Shown: positions 1-8,018, counted from the stretch's first letter. The stretch is DNA of 20,421 nucleotides from Oscillibacter sp. UBA6647 (GCA_002455655.1 DKLF01000030.1:17971-38391); one strand, 5' to 3'. The notes: generated from the letters alone by a model not told the origin. A program made the numbers and translations.

Positions 1-561
1 CACTTTACCAAGGAAACCTATCACATCATTGACGCTGCCGCCGTCTCCAACATGAAGCGGGGTGCGCGGTTGATCAATCTGGCCCGGGGCGAGGTTGTGG
101 ACGATGACGCGGTGCTGGCCGCATTGGAGACGGGCAGGCTTTCCTGGTACGTGACGGACTTTCCCAACAACCGACTGCTGCAAAGCAAGCGGGTCACCCC
201 CTTCCCCCATCTGGGAGCCTCCACCCCCGAAAGTGAGCAAAACTGCGCGGTGATGGCGGTGGACTCTCTGCAGGAATATCTGGAAACAGGCAACGTCCAC
301 AACAGCGTGAACCTTCCGCCGGTGAATTTTCCCCGCAGTGGATGCATGCGCATGTGCATTATTCACAGGAACATTCCCGCCATGCTCGCAAATATCACGA
401 GAGTTCTGAGCACCGACGGGGCAAACGTGGCCAACATGAGCAACAAGTCCCAGGGCGCTTACGCCTACACTGTGGTGGATTTGGACTCCAAAATTGACCA
501 TATTCTAGTAGACGACGTGACGGCTCTGAACGGTGTTATTCGTGTCCGGATCATTGAATAA
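1..561 (+). CDS. serA: D-3-phosphoglycerate dehydrogenase, C-terminal part (5' end outside window)
   Basis: This enzyme oxidises 3-phosphoglycerate with NAD+ in the first step of serine synthesis, in the cytoplasm. The reading frame is open from base 1, so the start lies upstream of the window. What is visible is the end of the NAD-binding domain, with NMKRGARLINLARGEVVDD at about codons 17-35. Next come VTDFP and PHLGASTPESEQNCAVMAV, whose His belongs to the catalytic set of D-2-hydroxyacid dehydrogenases. A C-terminal ACT-type domain follows (from about codon 116, RMCIIHRNIPAMLANITRVL), as in the short, about 390-residue SerA type of Firmicutes. The Glu that usually pairs with the catalytic His is not obvious in this part. 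The gene ends 21 bases before a hairpin terminator and faces the Nudix gene. Another hydroxyacid dehydrogenase is possible, but the ACT tail argues for SerA. Confidence 0.88.
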   Translation, partial: HFTKETYHIIDAAAVSNMKRGARLINLARGEVVDDDAVLAALETGRLSWYVTDFPNNRLLQSKRVTPFPHLGASTPESEQNCAVMAVDSLQEYLETGNVHNSVNLPPVNFPRSGCMRMCIIHRNIPAMLANITRVLSTDGANVANMSNKSQGAYAYTVVDLDSKIDHILVDDVTALNGVIRVRIIE

Positions 562-582
562 TTGTAAAACCCACTGAAAAGC

Positions 583-619
583 AATTTGCGGCGGAACCGT
601 TTGGCTCCGCCGCAATTTT
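583..619. terminator. Bidirectional intrinsic terminator between converging genes
   Basis: A stem is formed by TTGCGGCGGA (586-595) and TCCGCCGCAA (606-615), extended by AA/TT beyond one mismatch, with a 10-base loop. On the plus strand it ends in TTTT. On the minus strand it is followed by a T-rich stretch. It sits exactly between serA and the end of the Nudix gene and its right arm overlaps the Nudix stop codon, so it can serve both. Confidence 0.75.
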
Positions 620-1274
620 ATTCGAAGCCACTTTCCTGCTTGGTCCATTCCGCTTCCGCCATGGTTTCAATCAGGTTTTTCACGATGCGCCCGGTCATGC
701 CCCACACGGCCCGGCCCTCCCAGCGCCAGATGGGAACGTCCACCTCGCCGCCCTCCCAGTTATAGGGCGGGGAAACGCCCACCGCGTCATAGGGAAAGTC
801 CGAGGGGCTTTCCGGCTCCAGCGTATAAAAGTACATCTCAGGGGGATTGCTGCGGAAAAATTCCAGCGGCACGGTGAATACCTCTGCCACCTCCGCCGGG
901 GAGGGGCGCAGGGCGGAAAAGCCCGCCTCGTCCACCAGTCCCGGCACCGGCTGAAGGAAAAAGTGCCCCGGCTGGCAAAGATAGTCCGACCGGCCCAGCA
1001 GTTGAATGCTGCTTGGGGGAATGCATAGTTCTTCCTCCGTCTCCCGCAGGGCGCATTGCTCTGCCGTCTCCCCCGGTTCCATCCGTCCGCCGGGAAAGCA
1101 AACCTGACCGCCCTGACGGCGCAGCGTGGCGGCCCGTACCTCGAAAAGCAGATGCAGCCCATCCTCCCGCTGCACAAAGGGACATAGCACCGCAAATTCA
1201 TTTTTCCGCCCCAAAAGCCCCGGCGTGTGGTCTCGCCAAAGGGCTTGAAGGGTTTTCACGTTTATTTCTTTCAT
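618..1274 (-). CDS. Nudix hydrolase, CoA pyrophosphatase-like
   Basis: This 218-residue protein is predicted to cleave the pyrophosphate bond of coenzyme A or CoA derivatives in the cytoplasm. The Nudix box starts at G63 and reads G-x5-E69-x7-R77-E78-x2-E81-E82. The usual final Gly is Cys84. Immediately before it, LRRQGGQVCFPGG (51-63) matches the signature of the CoA-pyrophosphatase (UPF0035/NudL) branch. That points to this subfamily rather than MutT or ADP-ribose pyrophosphatase. The start is supported by AAAGGA about 9 bases upstream on the minus strand. The gene lies 30 bases downstream of the lipid kinase gene and is probably co-transcribed with it. The substrate assignment is inferred from the motif only. 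Confidence 0.85.
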   Translation of the reverse strand: MKEINVKTLQALWRDHTPGLLGRKNEFAVLCPFVQREDGLHLLFEVRAATLRRQGGQVCFPGGRMEPGETAEQCALRETEEELCIPPSSIQLLGRSDYLCQPGHFFLQPVPGLVDEAGFSALRPSPAEVAEVFTVPLEFFRSNPPEMYFYTLEPESPSDFPYDAVGVSPPYNWEGGEVDVPIWRWEGRAVWGMTGRIVKNLIETMAEAEWTKQESGFE

Positions 1275-1304
1275 TCTGCCAAATCCTTTTTCCCGTAAAC
1301 TCCC

Positions 1305-2195
1305 TCAGCCCAGCAAAAAGGAGAGGGCCTGCTTTCGATTTTCAATGTCTACCACCGACACCGCGGGGGCATACTCTCCATCAAGGGACCACGGCACCTC
1401 GTCCTCTGTCTCCATGTGGATGGAGGATACATGGCGGAACACCAGCCCGCCCCGGTCATACTCTTGATTCAGCAGCGCCAGAATGAGGTTGTTCAGTTCG
1501 ATGGGGGTTTTGGGGCTGGGGACAAGCAGCATTTCAAACTTTCCGTCGTCCAGCACCACCCGCTCCGGGTCCAGCTTCATCAGTCCGCCAATAGAGGTGG
1601 AGTTGCACACCGCGCCGAACAGGTATTCCCCGTCAAGCTGCTCTCCGTCGGCGGTGATGCGGAGCCGATAAGGCCGCAGGGTGTTTAAATCCTTCATGCC
1701 CTCCAATATATAGGCAAAGTGGCCCAAGGCGTTCTTCGCGTCCTGCGACGCGGTATACGCCGTGCGCACAAAGGCCCCGAAAGAGGCCACGTACACAAAA
1801 TACCGCCGGTTCCATCTCCCGATGTCCAGCCTGCGGGCCTCGGCGGCCATGGCATTGCGGGCCGCCTGCACCGCGCCGCTGGGAATCCCGAGGCTTGCGG
1901 CAAAGTCGTTGGTGCTGCCCCGGGGGATATAGCCCACAATCGGCGGATTCTCAAGGCGCATCAGGCCGGAGACCGTCTCATTCAGCGTCCCGTCCCCGCC
2001 CACGCAGACCACCGCGTCGTAATTTTCCCCTTCCGCCGTCACCGTCTCCGTTGCGTCGCAGGCGCCCACGGTGTTATGAATTTTCACAAGATAGCCCGCG
2101 TCGGAAAAAACCCCCAGCGCGTCAAACAGCGGCGAGCGGGACTGCGTTTTTCCCGACCGGGGATTTACAATCAGAAGCAGTTTTTTATCCTTCAT
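1305..2195 (-). CDS. Diacylglycerol/lipid kinase family protein (DagK/YegS/BmrU type)
   Basis: This 296-residue soluble kinase uses ATP to phosphorylate a lipid, probably diacylglycerol or a related lipid at the membrane face. Visible motifs are NPRSGK at 11-16 (nucleotide region), the catalytic-loop signature GGDGTLNE at 66-73, and PRGSTNDFA at 91-99, the family's P-x-G-T/S-x-N-D-[FL]-A element. The length is normal for the family. The ATG is preceded by a strong AGGAGG on the minus strand (complement at 2205-2210). It is the first gene of the minus-strand kinase-Nudix unit, read from a good promoter at 2271-2299 with an approximately 70-base leader. The exact lipid cannot be told from sequence. 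Diacylglycerol recycling (DgkB-like) is the likeliest role in a Firmicute. Confidence 0.88.
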   Translation of the reverse strand: MKDKKLLLIVNPRSGKTQSRSPLFDALGVFSDAGYLVKIHNTVGACDATETVTAEGENYDAVVCVGGDGTLNETVSGLMRLENPPIVGYIPRGSTNDFAASLGIPSGAVQAARNAMAAEARRLDIGRWNRRYFVYVASFGAFVRTAYTASQDAKNALGHFAYILEGMKDLNTLRPYRLRITADGEQLDGEYLFGAVCNSTSIGGLMKLDPERVVLDDGKFEMLLVPSPKTPIELNNLILALLNQEYDRGGLVFRHVSSIHMETEDEVPWSLDGEYAPAVSVVDIENRKQALSFLLG

Positions 2196-2270
2196 CGCGG
2201 GCCTCCTGTCTGCAAGCCATTAAGAATTTGTAAATAGTTAAAAAACAGGGGTCTTTGAACCCGCTGAAAC

Positions 2271-2299
2271 AGTATAGCATGCCCCGCGCGGTATTGCAA
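2271..2299 (-). promoter_or_regulatory. Sigma-A-type promoter for lipid kinase/Nudix unit
   Basis: Read on the minus strand: TTGCAA (2299-2294), a 17-base spacer, then TATACT (2276-2271). A TG one base before the -10 makes it an extended -10 element. It lies in an AT-rich gap about 75 bases upstream of the kinase start. Its -35 box is the same six bases used by the divergent plus-strand promoter. Confidence 0.65.
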
Positions 2300-2323
2300 T
2301 TCTCTTTCTCCCCGTGTTACAAT
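2294..2323 (+). promoter_or_regulatory. Sigma-A-type promoter for AI-2E family gene, sharing its -35 box
   Basis: TTGCAA (2294-2299), an 18-base spacer, and TACAAT (2318-2323). Predicted transcription would start near 2330, giving a leader of about 45 bases before the GTG at 2374. TTGCAA is its own reverse complement, so the same hexamer can act as -35 for the opposing promoter. Confidence 0.6.
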
Positions 2324-2373
2324 AATGAAAAATGGCTCGCAATTTGCGGCCGGAATAAAGGAGGCGAAGCCGC

Positions 2374-3660
2374 GTGCGGCAGAGCAGATATTGGAAGGTA
2401 GGCGTCACCGTATTTTTGACCGCGGCGGCGATTCTCCTGTTTTACGACGTGCTGTTTGGGCAGCGGGCCGCCGTGGTGCTGGTGCTGCACCTGTTCACGG
2501 CGCTGGAACCGATTCTTTACGGAGCCTTGATGGCTTATCTTCTGGCCCCCGTGGTGGATTTTTTCGACCGCCGCATTGCCCGGGGCCAGCGTGCCATTCT
2601 TAGGGGGGACGGTTCTCTTCGGGCCACCGGCGTGCGGGCTGTAAGCCTGCTTATGACGTGGATTGTCATCACCGTCTTTACCTATCTGCTTTTAAGCATT
2701 CTTCTGCCTCAGGTCTATAAAAGCATCCTGCGGCTGATCGCAAACATGGAAAACTACTATAATACCATCAACGTCTGGATTGCCGGACTGCTGGAGCAGA
2801 ATCCCTCTCTGGAATCCTGGGTCACGGCCCAGTTGAACGTGTACTATAAGGACCTTTCCACGCTGATTACCGATCAGGTGCTTCCTCAGGCGCGGAATCT
2901 GATGTCCGCCGTGGGCGGCGGCGTGCTTTCGGCGCTGAACCTGCTGAAAAATCTGCTGGTGGGCGCCATCGTCTCCGTGTACCTGCTGGCCACCAAGGAG
3001 CGCTGCGGAGCATATGTCCGCAAGCTGGTGTGCGGCTTCTTCCGTCCCTCTCAGGCAGGTTGGATTTTCCGGGCTGTGGGCAAGGCCGACAGCATTTTCA
3101 GCGGCTTTGTCCGCGGAAAGCTGCTGGATTCTTTAATCATCGGTATTCTCTGCTTTATCTGCTCAAGTCTATTCAAGTTCCCCTATGCGCCGCTGGTGTC
3201 TGTCATCGTGGGTGTGACCAATGTGATTCCCTTCTTCGGCCCCTTCCTGGGCGCGATTCCCAGCACTTTCCTGATTCTGCTGGACTCTCCCATCAAGGCG
3301 CTGTATTTTGTGATTTTCGTGCTGGCCCTCCAGCAACTGGACGGCAACGTGATCGGCCCCAAGATTCTGGGCGACCGGACAGGCCTTTCCAGCCTCTGGG
3401 TCATCATTGCCATTCTGGTGGGCGGCAGCTTCTTCGGCGTGCCGGGGATGTTTTTCGGTGTGCCCGTGTTTGCGTGCCTCAATACCTTTGTGGAGTTTTT
3501 AGTGAACAGCCGCCTGAAAAAGCGCGGGATGCCGATCAGCCCTTCCTCCTACTTGGGCGAAACGCCTGAGGCGAAGGCGGTTCCCCCGGCGAGGAAGCAA
3601 TCGGGGCCGGAGGAAGCGCACAGCCCCGAGCAAAGCCCGGAAGAGCAGGAGAATCCGTAA
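2374..3660 (+). CDS. AI-2E family transporter (PerM/TqsA/YhhT family) membrane protein
   Basis: This 428-residue polytopic membrane protein starts at GTG. The start is fixed by AAAGGAGG at 2357-2364, nine bases upstream. The N-terminal segment has hydrophobic helices (about residues 8-25 and 33-60). A longer soluble stretch with ENYYNTINVWIAGLLEQNP follows the third helix. The C-terminal half carries the family hallmarks GVTNVIPFFGPFLGAIP (about residues 279-296) and QQLDGNVIGPKILG (about 320-333). The last 40 or so residues are a polar, Pro/Glu-rich cytoplasmic-looking tail. Family members export autoinducer-2 or act as Na+/H+ antiporters, and most have unknown substrates, so the cargo is not assigned here. 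It is divergent from the lipid kinase and is followed by its own terminator. Confidence 0.88.
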   Translation: MRQSRYWKVGVTVFLTAAAILLFYDVLFGQRAAVVLVLHLFTALEPILYGALMAYLLAPVVDFFDRRIARGQRAILRGDGSLRATGVRAVSLLMTWIVITVFTYLLLSILLPQVYKSILRLIANMENYYNTINVWIAGLLEQNPSLESWVTAQLNVYYKDLSTLITDQVLPQARNLMSAVGGGVLSALNLLKNLLVGAIVSVYLLATKERCGAYVRKLVCGFFRPSQAGWIFRAVGKADSIFSGFVRGKLLDSLIIGILCFICSSLFKFPYAPLVSVIVGVTNVIPFFGPFLGAIPSTFLILLDSPIKALYFVIFVLALQQLDGNVIGPKILGDRTGLSSLWVIIAILVGGSFFGVPGMFFGVPVFACLNTFVEFLVNSRLKKRGMPISPSSYLGETPEAKAVPPARKQSGPEEAHSPEQSPEEQENP

Positions 3661-3667
3661 AATTTTC

Positions 3668-3696
3668 TTGCAATTACGGGTGAAATCGTGTAAAAT
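3668..3696 (+). promoter_or_regulatory. Promoter-like sequence upstream of the ABC importer operon
   Basis: TTGCAA (3668-3673), a 17-base spacer, and TAAAAT (3691-3696). Predicted start is near 3703, inside the left arm of the terminator hairpin that follows. If real, RNA made here would pass a partial hairpin and U-tract before reaching the importer genes. A weaker alternative, TTGGAC-16-CAAAAT (3743-3770), lies beyond the terminator. Confidence 0.5.
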
Positions 3697-3698
3697 AC

Positions 3699-3744
3699 GG
3701 CCTTGCGGAACGTTTTTCTAAACGGCCCGCAAGGCCCCTTTTTT
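3699..3744 (+). terminator. Intrinsic terminator after AI-2E family gene
   Basis: A perfect 10-bp stem is formed by GGCCTTGCGG (3699-3708) and CCGCAAGGCC (3727-3736). An inner CGTTT/AAACG pairing extends it, and six T follow (3739-3744). It lies 38 bases after the AI-2E stop codon and 75 bases before the ABC lipoprotein start, so it separates the two units. Confidence 0.85.
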
Positions 3745-3818
3745 GGACAAAACTGAATAGGAGCCAAAATTTTTCAAACCCGGTGGACCCATTGGGCCGC
3801 CAGGGGAAGGAGAAAGCA

Positions 3819-5375
3819 ATGAAACAGCGTATTTTGGCAGGATTTCTGGCGACACTTCTTTGCGCCGCACTCTCCGGTTGCGGGGGCGGCAGCAGCGCAA
3901 GCGATTCGACAGGAGGACAAAGCACGGGCGGAAACGGCCCGGCGCCCGCGACGGATTCCATCACCGTGGGCATTTCCCAGGATTTAGACGAAAGCCTTGA
4001 CCCACACCTTACGGTATCGGCAGGGACCAGAGAAGTCATGTTCAACGTATTCGAGGGGCTGGTAAAGCCCACTCCCGACGGGGATCTGATCGACGCGGTC
4101 GCCAGCCACCACGAGGTATCAGCCGACGGAACGGTGTACACCTTCACGCTGCGTGAGGGCGTGACGTTCCACAACGGCGCGGCGGTGAGCGTGGACGACG
4201 TGGTTTGGTCCATCGAACGCTGCGCCGACGCCGGTGAGGGGAAAGCCCCGCTGGTGGAGGCGTTTTCTGCTATTCAGTCGGTAAAGGCAACGGACGAAAA
4301 AACCGTGGTCATCACGCTGAACACGGCGGAGAGCGAATTTTTGGCGGCACTTACCACCGCCATTCTCCCCAAGGACTACGACGCGCAGGCCACGGCTCCC
4401 GTGGGCACCGGGCCCTTCAAATTCGTCAAGCGCGTCGCCGGGGACTCCATTGCCCTTGAGCGGTTTGACGGCTATTGGGGAGAGAAACCCGCCATGAAAA
4501 ACGTGACCTTTAAAATATTCGAGAGCGGCGACGCGATGGTGCTGGCCCTGCAAAGCGGGGCGCTGGATCTCTGCGCCCATCTCACGCCCACACAGGCCGC
4601 TCAACTGGGAGACGGCTTTCAGGTTTTGAATGGCACCATGAATCTTGTTCAGGCGCTATATCTGAATAATGCAGTGAAGCCGCTGGACGATCTGCGGGTG
4701 CGTCAGGCCCTTTGCTATGCTGTGGACAAGCAGCAGGTGATTGGTCTGGCGGGCGACGGGACGGGCAAGCCTCTCGGTTCCAGCATGTACCCGGCGTTTG
4801 TCAAGTATTTTGACGATTCCGTCACCGACTATTATACCCAAAACCTTGAAAAGGCCAAGGCCCTGCTGGCAGAGGCCGGGTATCCAAACGGGTTTGACCT
4901 GACCATCACCGTTCCCTCCAACTATCAGCCCCATGTGGACACGGCGCAGGTGCTGGTGGAACAGCTTAAGGCAGTGGGGATCAACGCAAAAATTGAACTG
5001 GTGGACTGGAGCACCTGGGTCAGCCGGGTCTATACCGACCGGAACTACCAGTCCACCGTGGTGGGCGTGGACGCCAGCAGCATGACCGGACGGGCCATGC
5101 TGGAACGGTTTACCTCCGACTACGGCAAAAACTTCGTGAATTATGCCAACGCGGAATACGACGCTTTGTTTAAGCAGGCCCAGTTGGTTTCCAGCGCAGG
5201 CGACGACACGGAGCTGGTAAACCTCTACAAGCAGATGCAGGAAAATCTGGCGGCCAACGCCGCCAACGTCTACTTGCAGGATTTGGGCGATCTGGTGGCC
5301 GTCCGGGCAGGGCTGGACGGGTATCGGTTCTATCCCATCTACGTGATGGACCTCTCCGGCGTAAAGGCCGGATAA
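3819..5375 (+). CDS. ABC importer substrate-binding lipoprotein, family 5 (peptide/nickel/opine class)
   Basis: This 518-residue extracellular binding protein is anchored by a lipid on an N-terminal Cys. The start is the ATG with AAGGAG six bases upstream. A GTG 36 bases earlier has no such site. The signal peptide MKQRILAGFLATLLCAALSGC has lipobox LSGC, followed by a Gly/Ser/Thr-rich linker. Family-5 features include ESLDPHLT, VFEGLVKPTPDG and YTFTLREGVTFHNG near the mature N-terminus. GTGPFKF, YWGEKPAMKNVTF, RVRQALCYAVDK and AKALLAEAGYPNGFDLTIT follow. Two permeases and two ATPases follow in the same direction. Lengths across the operon fit Nik/Cnt importers closely, so nickel, a metallophore or an opine is as possible as a short peptide. 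The ligand cannot be read from sequence. Confidence 0.88.
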   Translation: MKQRILAGFLATLLCAALSGCGGGSSASDSTGGQSTGGNGPAPATDSITVGISQDLDESLDPHLTVSAGTREVMFNVFEGLVKPTPDGDLIDAVASHHEVSADGTVYTFTLREGVTFHNGAAVSVDDVVWSIERCADAGEGKAPLVEAFSAIQSVKATDEKTVVITLNTAESEFLAALTTAILPKDYDAQATAPVGTGPFKFVKRVAGDSIALERFDGYWGEKPAMKNVTFKIFESGDAMVLALQSGALDLCAHLTPTQAAQLGDGFQVLNGTMNLVQALYLNNAVKPLDDLRVRQALCYAVDKQQVIGLAGDGTGKPLGSSMYPAFVKYFDDSVTDYYTQNLEKAKALLAEAGYPNGFDLTITVPSNYQPHVDTAQVLVEQLKAVGINAKIELVDWSTWVSRVYTDRNYQSTVVGVDASSMTGRAMLERFTSDYGKNFVNYANAEYDALFKQAQLVSSAGDDTELVNLYKQMQENLAANAANVYLQDLGDLVAVRAGLDGYRFYPIYVMDLSGVKAG

Positions 5376-5421
5376 TTGTGCAAGCTTGCGCACACCCGGA
5401 GACGGAAAGGAGGCGGCGGCC

Positions 5422-6366
5422 TTGAAATACGCGGCAAAAAAACTGGCGGCGCTGCTTGCGACCATGCTGGCTGTCTCCTTTCTGGCCTTCGCGGCATTTC
5501 AAGTGGTGGCGGGGGACCCCGCCACCGACCGGCTAGGAACGGAGGCCACGCCCCAGCGGGTGGCGGAGCTGCGCCATGAAATGGGGCTGGACCGCCCCTT
5601 TCTGGTGCAGTACGGAAGCTGGCTTGGGGGCTTTGTCACGGGCGATCCGGGACAGTCCTATTCCGGCGGACCTGTTGCAGACCTGCTTTCCGCCCGTCTT
5701 CCGGTAACGCTGACGCTGAGCCTGATGGCCTTTGCACTGACGCTGGCGTTGGCTTTACCTTTAGGCCTTCGCTCCGTGCGACGGGGCGGGCGGCTTGAGG
5801 GCGCGGTAACCACGGTGGCAAACCAGTTTTTGATGGCTCTGCCCCCGTTTTTCACCGGCATTTTGCTGACATGGCTGTTCAGCATCCTTCTGCATTGGTT
5901 TCGCCACGGGGCCTTTCCCGGCTTCAGCGTAGATGCGGGCGGGTCCCTGTGGTATCTGCTGTTTCCCGCCGTCGCCCTTGCCATCCCCCGGGTGGCCCAG
6001 ACGGTAAGGATGCTCCGCAGCACCGTGCTGGCGGAGATGGATAAAGACTATGTGCGCACCGCCATTGCCCGGGGAAACGACCGGTCGGGGGTGCTGTATC
6101 GCCATGTTCTGAAAAACTCTCTGGTGCCGGTGGTCACCTTTTTGGCCCAGACCATGGCGGAAATCGTGGCGGGAAGCATCGTGGTGGAGCAGGTGTTTAA
6201 CCTGCCGGGGCTGGGGCGGCTGCTGCTCACGTCCATCGCGGGGCGGGACTATCCCACGGTGCAGGCCATTGTGGTAATTCTGGCCCTGTGGGTGGTGCTG
6301 GCAAACACCGCCGCGGACCTGATCAACCGCTTCATCGACCCAAGGCTTGGAGGTGCGCGGACATGA
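5422..6366 (+). CDS. ABC importer permease 1 (DppB/NikB family)
   Basis: This 314-residue inner-membrane subunit forms half of the translocation pore. It starts at TTG, chosen because AAAGGAGG (5406-5413) lies eight bases upstream. An in-frame TTG 36 bases earlier lacks a ribosome site and would add a non-hydrophobic prefix. The first helix is about residues 8-29, then AELRHEMGLDRPFLVQYGSWL, typical of the DppB/NikB N-terminal region. The cytoplasmic EAA loop that contacts the ATPases is visible as RTAIARGNDRSGVLYRHVLK, near residue 210. VVEQVFNLPGLGRLL and the final NRFIDPRL are also typical. The stop overlaps the next gene's start (ATGA), indicating translational coupling. The length equals what I recall for E. 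coli NikB. Confidence 0.9.
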   Translation: MKYAAKKLAALLATMLAVSFLAFAAFQVVAGDPATDRLGTEATPQRVAELRHEMGLDRPFLVQYGSWLGGFVTGDPGQSYSGGPVADLLSARLPVTLTLSLMAFALTLALALPLGLRSVRRGGRLEGAVTTVANQFLMALPPFFTGILLTWLFSILLHWFRHGAFPGFSVDAGGSLWYLLFPAVALAIPRVAQTVRMLRSTVLAEMDKDYVRTAIARGNDRSGVLYRHVLKNSLVPVVTFLAQTMAEIVAGSIVVEQVFNLPGLGRLLLTSIAGRDYPTVQAIVVILALWVVLANTAADLINRFIDPRLGGART

Positions 6367-7196
6367 AAATGCTGCAAAAGGCCGTTCGTGCCCACCGAAA
6401 CGCCTGCTTTATTGCAGGCTGCATCATAACGGGTGTTCTTCTGGCCCTGATTCTGCTGGGCGCGGTGTGGACGCCCTACGATCCCACCGCCATGCGCGGC
6501 AGTGAAACCCTGCTGGGCCCTTCCCTTACCCATTTGTTTGGAACGGACAACTTCGGACGGGACATTTTCAGCCGCGTCCTCAAGGGCGCGGGATTCACCG
6601 CTTTGGTGGCCGGGGGAACGGTGGCAATCGGCGGAATCTTCGGCACCCTGATTGGGGCGCTGACCGGGTATTTTGGCGGCGCGGTGGACGAGGCGCTGAT
6701 GCGCCTGAACGACACGATTACCGCCTTTCCCAGCATTTTGCTGGCGCTGGTGTGCGTGGCGGTGTTCGGCTCCGGAAAATATCAGGTACTTCTGGTGCTT
6801 GGGATTGTGTTTATCCCCAGCTTTGCCCGGGTGTCCAGAACGGCGTTTGCCGCCCTGCGGGACGCGAACTTTGTCCAGAGCGCCCGGCTGATGGGCGCGG
6901 GCAGCGCGCGCATTCTCTTTGTTCATATGCTTCCAAACACGCTTCATATTCTGCTCCCCGCCCTGACCATCGGGTTTAACAACGCGGTGCTGGCGGAGGC
7001 GTCCATGAGCTTTCTGGGCCTTTGCGGCCAGCCGCCAGAGGCATCTCTCGGCGCGCTGCTCTCCGAGGCACAGGGGATGTTTGTCACCGCCCCGTGGTAC
7101 GCGCTCTGCTCCGGCGGAATGATTGTGGCGCTGATTTTCGGCGTGGGCCTCATCGGCGAGGGGCTTCAGGACGGAAGGGGGGAGCGGAATGCTTGA
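6363..7196 (+). CDS. ABC importer permease 2 (DppC/NikC family)
   Basis: This 277-residue inner-membrane subunit pairs with permease 1. The start is the ATG of an ATGA overlap, with GGAGG (6349-6353) nine bases upstream. Earlier in-frame GTG codons lie inside the previous gene. After a first helix (about residues 18-38) comes the OppC-type N-terminal signature: WTPYDPTAM, then HLFGTDNFGRDIFSRVLKG. The EAA loop appears as SARLMGAGSARILFVHMLPN, near residue 180. EASMSFLGLCGQPPEASLGALL is the conserved end of the domain. It overlaps the first ATPase gene by eight bases. Together with permease 1 it defines a complete type I importer of the peptide/nickel class. Confidence 0.9.
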   Translation: MKMLQKAVRAHRNACFIAGCIITGVLLALILLGAVWTPYDPTAMRGSETLLGPSLTHLFGTDNFGRDIFSRVLKGAGFTALVAGGTVAIGGIFGTLIGALTGYFGGAVDEALMRLNDTITAFPSILLALVCVAVFGSGKYQVLLVLGIVFIPSFARVSRTAFAALRDANFVQSARLMGAGSARILFVHMLPNTLHILLPALTIGFNNAVLAEASMSFLGLCGQPPEASLGALLSEAQGMFVTAPWYALCSGGMIVALIFGVGLIGEGLQDGRGERNA

Positions 7197-7986
7197 AATC
7201 CGGGACCTTCATGTAAAGTTTCACACCCGCAGCCGGGAGGCGGTGGCCGGCGTGTCCCTCGCCATTGCCGACGGGGAGATTCTGGGTCTTGTGGGGGAGT
7301 CCGGCTCCGGAAAATCCGTCACCGCCATGTCGGTGGCGGGGCTGTTGCCCCGGAAGCAGTGCAGCTATTCCGGCGACGTGCTGCTGGACGGACAGGACCT
7401 GCTCCACGCGGACCGGGCCGCCCTGCGGAAAATTCAGGGCCGGGACATCGGCGTGGTGTTTCAGGAGCCGCAGTCCAGCATGGACCCGCTGATGAAGATT
7501 GGGCGCCAGATTGAGGAATGCCTGTATCTCCACACGGATATGAACCCGGCGGAGCGCCGCGCCCGGGCGCTTTCCGCCATGGCGCGGGTGGAGCTGCCGG
7601 AGCCGGAAACGCTTTATGACAAATACCCCCACCAGCTTTCCGGCGGTATGCTTCAGCGGGCGATGATTGCCGCAGCAGCCGTGATTCATCCCAAGCTTCT
7701 GCTGCTGGACGAGCCGACCACCGCGCTGGACGTGACCATTCAGTCCCAGATTCTGGAGCTTTTAAAGCGGCTGAACCGGGAATACGGCATGTCCATGCTG
7801 TTCATCTCCCACAATTTGAACGTGGTCCGCAGGATTACCTCCCGGGTAGCGGTGATGCAGACCGGGGTGATTGTGGAGTCGGGCGCCACGGAGGCGGTCT
7901 ACTCCAATCCCCAGCACCCCTACACAAAAAAGCTGGTGGCCGCCATTCCCTCCCGGAATAAGCCTGATTTCGATTCCAATGTGTAA
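7189..7986 (+). CDS. ABC importer ATPase 1 (DppD/NikD family, short form)
   Basis: This 265-residue cytoplasmic ATPase drives import. Walker A GESGSGKS is at 36-43, Q-loop VVFQEPQSSMDP at 89-100, ABC signature LSGGMLQR at 150-157, Walker B LLLLDE at 170-175, and switch His at 208. The protein stops shortly after HPYTKKLVAAIP. It therefore lacks the roughly 60-residue oligopeptide C-terminal extension, with its Cys cluster, found on DppD/OppD. The short form and the LSGGMLQR signature resemble NikD-type subunits. The start overlaps permease 2. A 65-base AT-rich gap separates it from ATPase 2, unusual in an otherwise tightly packed operon. Confidence 0.9.
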   Translation: MLEIRDLHVKFHTRSREAVAGVSLAIADGEILGLVGESGSGKSVTAMSVAGLLPRKQCSYSGDVLLDGQDLLHADRAALRKIQGRDIGVVFQEPQSSMDPLMKIGRQIEECLYLHTDMNPAERRARALSAMARVELPEPETLYDKYPHQLSGGMLQRAMIAAAAVIHPKLLLLDEPTTALDVTIQSQILELLKRLNREYGMSMLFISHNLNVVRRITSRVAVMQTGVIVESGATEAVYSNPQHPYTKKLVAAIPSRNKPDFDSNV

Positions 7987-7990
7987 TATT

Positions 7991-8018
7991 TTGACTTGAT
8001 ATTTCTATTTGTGATAAA
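7991..8018 (+). promoter_or_regulatory. Weak candidate internal promoter between the two ATPase genes
   Basis: TTGACT (7991-7996), a 16-base spacer and GATAAA (8013-8018) lie in the only AT-rich gap of the importer operon. The -35 matches the sigma-A consensus at five of six bases; the -10 is poor. It could give separate expression of ATPase 2 and the DUF3810 gene. The gap may equally be neutral spacer. Confidence 0.25.

Noticed and set aside
581..2350. The shared 12-mer GCAATTTGCGGC at 581-592 and 2339-2350 as a repeated regulatory site
   Set aside because: One copy is part of the terminator stem after serA and the other is in the AI-2E gene leader. Two copies in unrelated settings are explained by chance or stem sequence.
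4656..5465. A 269-codon minus-strand frame opposite the ABC binding lipoprotein
   Set aside because: It lies wholly against a well-supported gene, has no ribosome site, and its composition is typical of antisense shadows.
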